A stretch of DNA of 64,000 nt from Crotalaria pallida. Taxonomy: Eukaryota > Streptophyta > Magnoliopsida > Fabales > Fabaceae. The notes beneath the pieces are model-generated. The model was not told the origin of the DNA. It ran no database searches and worked only from the letters and a program-made list of their open reading frames with translations. This document shows positions 56,351-64,000 of this stretch, piece by piece (within the stretch, counting starts at the first letter, position 1; each line of letters opens with the position of its first letter). The stretch is from NCBI GenBank assembly GCA_037953625.1, contig CM075655.1, positions 21,470,001 through 21,534,000 of the forward strand. The letters are read 5' to 3'. Position numbers and translations under genes: made by a program.

Positions 56351-57116
56351 TAGAACAGAAAGGAGCAGTTTCAGAGAAATTTAGCAAAATGATTCAATTT
56401 CTTAAAGACTAATCCAGGGCACATATAAATCAAAGTAGAGGGCAATTAAACTAAGTTAAAACAAGTTGAAAACAAGTTAATTGCAACCAATTGCTACTAG
56501 AATTATAAAGGCCCCTTTCTAGAGAACTTAGGGTTTGGTTTTACTTGAAATCTAAGAAAGCTATAAAAGAGAGAGACAACACCAATTTTATCCTGGTTCA
56601 CACTCAATCTAGAGTGCTAATCCAGTCCCCCTAATCAACTTAGGAGTTTCTACTAGTGTTCAAATTGTTAGAAATTACAAGGATAAATTGAGATTCCTCA
56701 CTCAATCCTAACCCTTTTCAAGAGTGTACCAAACTCTTGAAATTTCTACCCCAACTTGATTTGGTGATGAAGAGTCCCTTCTTCTTAAGCTCCTTGGAAC
56801 CTCCAAGAGCCCACCAAGCTAAGAATCCTCTTAGTCTTTGTGCTTGAGAACCTCCCAAGGCTTGAAAACTTGGATACCTCACCAAGTACTTGGATACCTC
56901 ACCAAGATTTTCTAAACAAGCTAAAGTGTTTGAGTGTTTGAGAATTTTACAACAAATAATTCTCTTACAAATGAAGCACACTCTCTTAACTCATTAAGGC
57001 AAATAGTAAAGATGAATGCTTGGTTGAGTTTAGAGAGAAAATGATTTTTAACACTTGAGAGAGAGAGAATCAATGAAAGAGTGTGAGCTTATTCCTTTGG
57101 ATAATGGCCACTATTC

Positions 57117-57342
57117 AGAATATAAGTGAGGGGACAAAAGGGAAGGAAAAACCAAGTTATTCTTCCTTTTTGTCCTCTTCTAACGTTTAAAAAATTTGCT
57201 GACAGACCTAAATCACTCGAGTCTTTTTGAAAACACTCGAGTGTTTTAGTCAACTCTGATAGTGTTGCCTTTTTACTTTATCCAACGGCTATATTACTGA
57301 AAATTCATAAATCACTCGAGTGAATTGAGAATCACTCGAGTG
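57117..57342 (-). promoter_or_regulatory. E6 LTR promoter: TATA-like box and two palindrome pairs
   Basis: CACTTATATTCTG on the minus strand (57117-57129). Upstream in the direction of transcription lie ACTCGAGT (57215) and CACTCGAGTG (57234), then CACTCGAGTG at 57313 and 57333. Each pair is spaced about 20 bp, the same geometry as in E4 and E5. Confidence 0.55.
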
Positions 57343-57646
57343 AATTGCTCAATGTTGGAAAAATTAAGTTTTTCTAACATTGTTTTCAATTCTCTTCTCA
57401 GGTTTAATTGGTTTTAATCTCAACCTTTCATGCATAGTTATTGTTTGACCTTATGTGAGAATAAAAGCCTAAACTACCCACTCTCATAAATAAAATAAAA
57501 TACATCAAAATTAAATGAGAATGAATAAATAACTAAGCACTTGATCTTCTTTAATGTTGGGCTTGCATTCTTCACTTTAAGTCCATAATTTAATTACATT
57601 GTCATCATCAAAATTAATCCGCCTTAATCGGAGACTTGATTTTACA

Positions 57647-58961
57647 ATCTCCCCCTTTTTGATGATGACAAAATAATTAAACCTCTAGCACTTGAGAGCT
57701 CCCCCTCAATCTAGGAACCTTTTTAACCTGTACAATCCAGAAAATGCCAAGCACAACGTAATACAATAATAAACTTAATCAAGTGCTCATTGGTATCAGA
57801 GCAAGAGCATATATCATCAGAGTGTAAGCAAGAAAGCGGAAAAAAATGCTCTTTCTCTTTAATCTCCTTTCTCCCCCTTTTTGTCATGATCAAAAAGATA
57901 ACATTTTGGAAACAAGGTGGAGAATGAAGGATACCAATAGGAAAACTTTCCCTTTAAGAGTAAATAAGAAGCAAAATATGACTATAAAGCAATAAAGACA
58001 CTTTAAAGAACATGAAAACTATGAAGAAAACATGATTAATGCATAAATGTCATAAATCCATCATTCCAACACACCATAAATAGACCATAAAACATGAGTT
58101 TTAATCAAGGTACACCCAACTCCAAAAACAACAAAATACTCAAAAAGTTCAACATAGCTAAAAATAAAGACATAGTCATAAAAAATAAGAAGTAATTTTG
58201 TGAATTTGGGGTTTTGGGGAGTTAGGGTTTTGGAAATGGAATGATGAATTTGATGGATAAAAGTGTGGATTTGATGTGAGATAAGGATGGGAATGAGTTT
58301 AGAAGATGAAATCTTGTTGAAATATGAAAGAAATGGTGATTTTGGGTGAAATATGTGATGAAAGAGGTGATAGAACAGATAAAACGCATGCAAGGAAAGA
58401 GTAGGGTTCGAGCAGTTTTGGGCAAAATCGCAGCAGCATCAGATTAAATCTGATGAAAACACTCGAGTGAATTTTAAAACACTCGCGTGTTTTTCAGAAA
58501 ACCTGAAAAACACTCGCGTGAATTTGAATTCACTCGCGTGTTGGCCAAAAGTTGGATTTTCAGAAAACTGCGATTCACTCGAGTGAAATGGGATTCACTC
58601 GAGTGTCGCCCGAAAGCTTGATTTTTCCCTAGACTCAAAACACTCGAGTGATTTAGAAAACACTCGAGTATTTTTCATCAGACCTGCTCAAAAACTTTTT
58701 CAATTAAAATTGATTTAATTTTGAATTAAAATTACTCGAGTGATTTTAGGAACACTCGAGTCTTTTTATCAGTTATGCATAAAAACACAGTTTTAACACT
58801 CAAAAACACAAAATTAAACGCATTTAATGAAAACTAAAGATAGGAAACATAATCACACACAGTTAGAACATAAATTTATAAGCTCTCAAGGCAATTTCAA
58901 TCAAGTATCACTACACATTAAATTTAGACACATTTGGTGATTTTCAAATGGCACAAATCAA
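57647..58961 (-). other. E6 polypurine tract and 3' non-coding stretch
   Basis: Minus-strand CATCATCAAAAAGGGGGAGAT at 57647-57667 is the polypurine tract. The following 1.3 kb has no recognisable protein; SIRE-type elements may carry an envelope-like frame here, but none is visible. A third palindrome cluster (CACTCGAGTG, CACTCGCGTG) lies at 58460-58761. Confidence 0.75.
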
Positions 58962-60407
58962 TTAGTTTATACTAGACTCATCTAAAATACCAAGTTCAAC
59001 TCTTATGTGATAGAAGGTATCCCTTGGTAAGGGTTTTATAAAAATGTCCGCTAATTGATTTGTGGTACTTACAAATTCAATTGTGCAATCACCCTTTTGA
59101 ACATGATCTCTTAGGAAATGATGTCTAATTTCAATGTGTTTAGTCCTTGAGTGATACACCGGATTCTTAGTTAGGTTAATGGCACTCGTGTTATCGCATT
59201 TTATGGGAACACTTTCTAATTTTAAACCAAAATCCGATAATTGTTGTTTCATCCACAAGAGTTGAGCACAACAACTACCGGCGGCGATATATTCCGCTTC
59301 GGCGGTGGAAAGAGAAACACAAGCTTGCTTTTTAGAAAACCAGGACACTAGTGAACTTCCCAATAAATGGCAAGTGCCACTAGTGCTTTTGCGATCAAGC
59401 TTGCATCCCACGAAGTCGGAATCCGAATAACCAACTAAACTAAGACTAGCATCACTAGGATACCATAATCCGGTGTTAATTGTTCCTTTAAGATATTTAA
59501 AAATATGTTTAACCGCGGATAGGTGTGATTCTTTAGGATTTGCTTGAAAACGGGCACGCATGCATACACTAAACATAATATCCGGTCTAGATGCGGTAAG
59601 ATATAGAAGACTACCTATCATGCCTCTATATTTACTAACATCAACCGGTGTACCTTTGTCATCCTTGTCTAGGTAGCATGATGTGCTCATGGGAGTATAT
59701 GCTTCTTTGCATTTGTCCATTCCGAATTTTTCAAGGAGCTCCTTGCAATATTTTCCTTGATGCACAAAAATCCCCTCCTTGACTTGCTTGATTTGAAGTC
59801 CTAGGAAGAACTTGAGCTCCCCCATCATGGACATTTCAAATTCCTTTTTCATCAAGTTAGAGAACTTTCTACACAAGGACACGTTAGTGGCACCAAAGAT
59901 AATATCATCTACATATATTTGCACTAACAAAATGTCTTCTTTGGTTTTATAGATGAATAGGGTATTATCAACCTTTCCCCTTTGAAAGTCATTTTCTAAT
60001 AAAAAGGTGCTTAATCGATCATACCAAGCTCTAGGAGCTTGTTTTAATCCATAAAGTGCCTTTTTCAATTTATAAACATGGTTTGGAAATTCATGACTTT
60101 CAAAACCGGATGGTTGCTTAACATACACTTCTTCATTTATGAAACCATTCAAGAAAGCACTCTTGACATCCATTTGATAAAGAGTGAATTTCATTATTGA
60201 TGCAAAGGCAAGCAAAATTCGGATTCCCTCAAGGCGTGCAACCGGAGCAAAGGTCTCATCATAATCAACACCTTCCTCTTGGTTGTACCCTTGGGCAACA
60301 AGTCTCGCTTTGTTTCTTATAATCAAACCGGATTCATCAAGCTTATTTCTATAAATCCATTTTACACCAATTATGGTATGATCATTGGTGTAGGCACTAG
60401 TTCCCAA
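58962..60407 (-). pseudogene. E6 pol: copia reverse transcriptase and RNase H
   Basis: 481 open codons. Reverse transcriptase begins at IIGVKWIYRNK, has QMDVKSAFLNG near residue 77, ALYGLKQAPRAWY near 117 and YVDDIIFG near 166. RNase H follows with YSDSDFVG near 328 and SLSTAEAEYIAA near 368, and the frame closes in LGILDESSIN. This part is intact, but a one-base frameshift near 60375 cuts it from the upstream segment (60371-60604, …WVMAMQEEV…NDVWELVP), and there is no integrase ahead of it. Confidence 0.92.
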
Positions 60408-60868
60408 ACATCATTTCTAATAAATTGATTTACTTCTTCTTGCATGGCCATAACCCAATGTTCATCCTTAATTGCATCTTTAATTGAATTTGTTTCGATT
60501 TGAGAAACAAAGGAAACAAAATGACAAATATTTTGAATTGACCTACGAGTTAACACTCCCTTTGAAAGGTCTCCTATGACATTGTCAATAGGGTGAGCTT
60601 TCACCGTTTTCCAAGATGGATCAAGTTCATCCTTGATTTCTCCATCATCCTTTGATTTTTCCGTCTCTTTGTCAACATTGGAAATCTCAAGTCCATCATC
60701 ACTATACCAAGTATTTTGCCTTTGTTGTTGTCTCCATATGTGACATATCCCTTTTCCTTAGGAGTAAGCTCAATGAAGTGACGCTTATCTCCCGTCATGT
60801 GCCTAGAACATCCACTATCAAGTATCCAAAGTTGCTTTCTGGTTATAAGGCACACCTACAAGAAACAA
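60371..60868 (-). pseudogene. E6 protease joined to pre-RT segment; integrase missing
   Basis: The copia aspartic protease is present (WILDSGCSRHMTGD near 60800), followed by VTYGDNNKGKILGI. At about 60707 the sequence jumps into the linker just before reverse transcriptase (in another frame: DDGLEISNVDKETEKSK, then AHPIDNVIGD). The GAG-pre-integrase and integrase domains, normally more than a kilobase, are absent. The copy could not integrate by its own enzyme. Confidence 0.85.
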
Positions 60869-61249
60869 TCACTTGCTCATTTTGGGTACCCAAATTATGT
60901 TGGGTCCCTTTTTGTTAGTCTTGGATGATTCTTCCTTCTTAATCCAAACATAAGTACCATTTTGAATTCCAAAATTTTTGATATGGCACTTATTGTTTGT
61001 ATGTCCAAATTTTCCACAATAAAAGCAAGTTGGTTTCTTTGTAAAATCAATTTTTGAGAATGAACCAACCTCTTTATTTTTCTTTTTCTTGTGGACATAT
61101 CCTAGACCGGTTTTGTTTGAATTGTGTCTAAGAGAACCAATCAACCGATCTAGGTTTCTATCACTTTTGTTAAAAGTGTTGAGTTTGATTTTTAAATCAT
61201 TTACTTCCTTTTCAAGCTCACAACACTTTTCACAATGAGTGATGGTATA
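60869..61249 (-). pseudogene. E6 gag C-terminal part with second zinc knuckle
   Basis: Continues the gag frame after an in-frame TGA (about 61247-61249): a Cys/Lys-rich part, SLRHNSNKTGLGY, the second zinc knuckle CFYCGKFGHTNNKC and a Lys/Asn-rich stretch ending WVPKMSK before a stop. In intact relatives this region leads into the protease. Confidence 0.82.
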
Positions 61250-62662
61250 TCATTGATTTGCATTCTCACAAACATGACTACAGTTAGCAAGATCTAAGGA
61301 TGCATTTTGGAGTTTCAAATCATTAATAGATTTTTCTAATTCATTGATTTCCTTTTGATACTCCAAAAGCTTCTTTCCTTTTTCTTTGTTAACTTTAGCA
61401 AGTCTTTCAAATTGAGTGAGCATTTCATTATATTCATTTAGCAAATCATCATAAGAAATAGTATGAGAAGAGGTGTAAGAATAATTAGATGATACCTCAT
61501 CCTCACTCTCATTGTCATTTCTTTCACTACTTGAGGAGGCTTCATTGTCATTCTTGGCCATGAGGCATAGCTTGGCTTCCTCATCATCCGAACTACTTGA
61601 GGATGACTTGGAATCCTTTTCCGGTTCATCCCAAACAATGTAAGCTCTTTTCCCCTTGCCATCTTGAGTCTTCCTCTCATTCTTTCTCAAGTAGGTGGGA
61701 CATTCCATTCTTATGTGTCCTATCCCACCACACTCATGACACTTCACAATTTCACTTGAGCTTTTGTTTCTTTGCTTGTTATCCTTGGATCTTTTGTCTT
61801 GAGGTCTCTTGTCCTTAGAGAATGATGAACTACCCTTTTTGCCTTTGAGGAATTTGTTGAACCTCTTGGCAAATAAACTAATGTCTTCCTCATTTAGAGC
61901 ACGATCAGAGCCTTCACTTGAAGATTCATCTTCATCCTCTTTTGACATTTTGGTTGAGGCTTTTAGAGAGATGCTCTTCTTTTTCTTGTCCGAGTCTTCA
62001 TTTAAGTGAAGTCTTGATAGTTCCATCTCATGTTCTTGGAGCTTCCCAAACAAGGTGGTCAAGTCCATAGATTTTACATCCTTAGCTTCCTTGATGGCGG
62101 TCACCTTAGGTTGCCATCTCCTATCAAGACATCTCAAGACTTTGTTAGTAGTTTCACCATCTCTAAATTCCTTTCCTAAGCCAATCAATTGGTTAACGAT
62201 ATGTGTGAACCTTGTTTGCATATCATTGATAGACTCATTAGGGAACATATGAAAGAGCTCATATTCATGAGTTAAAGCATTTAATCTTGAGTCTCTAACT
62301 TCACTAGTTCCCTCATGAGTAATTTGCAAGGTATCCCACATTTCTTTAGCCGATTGACATTGTGAAATCCTATGAAATTCATTTTTGGACAAAGCGGAGA
62401 AGATGATATTTTTAGCTTTTAAATCATATGAAACTTTCTTTTTATCATCTTCATTCCAACTTGTCCTAGGAATAACAATGGCTTCACCATTAATCACTCT
62501 TCTAGGAATATAAGGACCTTTTTCAATTGCATCCCAAATATCGGTGTCTATTGCTTCTACAAACACTCTCATCCTAACCTTCCAATAAGAATAATCTTCA
62601 CCATTGAAGAATGGAGGTCGGTTAAGAGACATAGACCCTTCTTGTTGATTGCTAGAGCCCAT
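61250..62662 (-). pseudogene. E6 gag, N-terminal part
   Basis: 470 codons from MGSSNQQEGSMSLNRPP. Residues about 10-230 form the copia gag (UBN2-like) region (FNGEDYSYWKVRM, then SAKEMWDTLQITHEG). A Ser/Lys/Glu-rich linker, zinc knuckle CHECGGIGHIRMEC near 312, an acidic Ser-rich stretch and a C-terminal coiled coil follow. It ends early at TGA after CENANQ; the protein would otherwise continue into the second knuckle. Gag forms the particle and binds element RNA. Confidence 0.9.
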
Positions 62663-62717
62663 TTGTTTCCAAAAGGATCTTTTTTGAAAAAGCTTTTACG
62701 CTCAATCTTTCGACCGA

Positions 62718-62729
62718 GCTCTGATACCA
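62718..62729 (-). other. E6 primer binding site (initiator Met-tRNA)
   Basis: TGGTATCAGAGC on the minus strand, two bases from the right (5') LTR. Confidence 0.88.
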
Positions 62730-62731
62730 CT

Positions 62732-64000
62732 TGTTGGAAACCAACAAGCGGGCTTAGCAATTACTAGAGGGGGGTGAATAGTAATATGGAAGGAACAGTG
62801 ACTAATTTTCGGTGCAATTAAAAGATAATTGATCAAAAGCTTGTTTTTTCTGAAACTGGGCAATTTACTCGAGTGAATTTAAAAACACTCTCGTGTTTTT
62901 CAGAAAACCCGAAAAACACTCGCGTGAAAATGAAGAACACTCGAGTGAAATGTTACGAAACACTCGAGTGTTTTATGCATAACAGAAAGGAGCAGTTTCA
63001 GAGAAATTTAGCAAAATGATTCAATTTCTTAAAGACTAATCCAGGGCACATATAAATCAAAGTAGAGGGCAATTAAACTAAGTTAAAACAAGTTGAAAAC
63101 AAGTTAATTGCAACCAATTTCTACTAGAATTATAAAGGCCCCTTTCTAGAGAACTTAGGGTTTGGTTTTACTTGAAATCTAAGAAAGCTATAAAAGAGAG
63201 AGACAACACCAATTTTATCCTGGTTCACACTCAATCTAGAGTGCTAATCCAGTCCCCCTAATCAACTTAGGAGTTTCTACTAGTGATCAAATTGTTAGAA
63301 ATTACAAGGATAAATTGAGATTCCTCACTCAATCCTAACCCTTTTCAAGAGTGTACCAAACACTTGAAATTTCTACCCCAACTTGATTTGGTGATGAAGA
63401 GTCCCTTCTTCTTAAGCTCCTTGGAACCTCCAAGAGCCCACCAAGCTAAGAATCCTCTTAGTCTTTGTGCTTGAGAACCTCCCAAGGCTTGAAAACTTGG
63501 ATACCTCACCAAGTACTTGGATACCTCACCAAGATTTTCTAAACAAGCTAAAGTGTTTGAGTGTTTGAGAATTTTACAACAAATAATTCTCTTACAAATG
63601 AAGCACACTCTCTTAACTCACTAAGGCAAATAGTAAAGATGAATGCTTGGTTGAGTTTAGAGAGAAAATGATTTTTAACACTTGAGAGAGAGAGAATCAA
63701 TGAAAGAGTGTGAGCTTATTCCTTTGGATAATGGCCACTATTCAGAATATAAGTGAGGGGACAAAAGGGAAGGAAAAACCAAGTTATTCTTCCTTTTTGT
63801 CCTCTTCTAACGTTTAAAAAATTTGCTGACAGACCTAAATCACTCGAGTCTTTTTGAAAACACGCGAGTGTTTTAGTCAACTCTGATAGTGTTGCCTTTT
63901 TACTTTATCCAACGGCTATATTACTGAAAATTCATAAATCACTCGAGTGAATTGAGAATCACTCGAGTGAATTGCTCAATGTTGGAAAAATTAAGTTTTT
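62732..64000 (-). repeat. E6 5' LTR, truncated by window end
   Basis: Matches 56084-57371 of the left LTR with few changes. Palindromes at 62869-62974 and 63840-63970; several copies are altered by single bases (CTCTCG near 62890, ACGCGAGTG near 63862). Confidence 0.92.

Larger units (their letters stand above)
56084..57646 (-). repeat. E6 3' LTR (1563 bp)
   Basis: TGTTGG to GATTTTACA. Has CTCGAG/CTCGCG palindromes near both ends. An 87-codon frame (56718-56981, minus), nearly identical in the other LTR, contains a short internal repeat; it looks like leader sequence and I do not call it a gene. Confidence 0.92.
56084..64000 (-). mobile_element. E6: SIRE/Maximus-like Ty1-copia element, integrase deleted, right end outside window
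   Basis: LTRs starting TGTTGGAAACCAAC at 56084 and 62732 flank minus-strand gag and reverse transcriptase/RNase H. Domain order (protease before reverse transcriptase, YVDD catalytic motif) is that of copia; long gag with two zinc knuckles and a long 3' non-coding stretch fit SIRE/Maximus. The integrase region is missing and gag-pol has stops and frameshifts. The right LTR runs off the window, so its target duplication cannot be checked. Confidence 0.93.

Noticed and set aside
56718..56981. 87-codon frame in E6 LTRs (also 63345-63608)
   Set aside because: Only LTR copies to compare, with an internal short duplication; likely untranslated leader.

Overview
The window is plant nuclear DNA, very probably from a eudicot with a large, repeat-rich genome; I cannot name the species. 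The evidence is a stack of nested LTR retrotransposons of plant lineages (Athila and Tekay/Del Ty3-gypsy, SIRE/Maximus Ty1-copia, two non-autonomous LARD-like families), initiator-Met tRNA primer sites, and small intron-bearing fragments of two plant genes. No intact host gene, RNA gene, bacterial feature or CRISPR array is visible. Almost every base belongs to a mobile element.

Layout. 1-530 is the end of an LTR cut by the window edge. 531-1343 is host-like DNA ending in part of a cytosolic fructose-1,6-bisphosphatase (FBPase) exon. That exon is split by a five-level nest and resumes at 41733. The nest, from outside in: E5, a solo LTR (1344-1596 and 38375-41727, target duplication TTCTG); E0, an Athila element (1597-5756 and 38021-38374, duplication AAACT); E1, a non-autonomous element (5757-13778 and 37220-38016); E2, a LARD-like element with 6-kb LTRs (13779-26896 and 36893-37219, duplication CCAGT); E3, a young Tekay-type element with nearly intact gag-pol (26897-36892). 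Two right-hand borders (E3/E2 and E1/E0) carry deletions. 41733-43539 holds the rest of the FBPase fragment and three kinesin-5 exons. E4 (43540-55276, duplication CTTTA), a second Tekay-type element, is inserted just downstream. After a short host stretch, E6 (56084 to past the window end) is a SIRE-like copia element that has lost its integrase.

The most interesting signal lies inside the LTRs. The E4 and E5 LTRs, which are diverged but alignable, each carry (i) an open reading frame of about 160 codons whose changes between families are largely synonymous; (ii) an array of short hairpins with differing arms but a family-specific constant loop (CCCAG in E4, mostly ACCAA in E5); and (iii) perfect palindromes at matching positions, including a pair about 130 bp upstream of the TATA box, whose sequence is completely swapped between families (TAACCGGTTA in E4, ACTCGAGT in E5). 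The copia element E6 has the same upstream-of-TATA arrangement with CACTCGAGTG. E0 and E3 have arrays built on a constant GCC-TG-GGC core with variable arms. Together this looks like a modular, self-specific cis-element system shared by several retrotransposon lineages, possibly with an LTR-encoded protein as its partner. The structures are read directly; the function is inference.

Autonomy: E3 could be active apart from one TAG codon between its protease and reverse transcriptase regions. E4, E6 and E0 carry stops, frameshifts or deletions. E1 and E2 have no usable coding region and would need proteins from another element.
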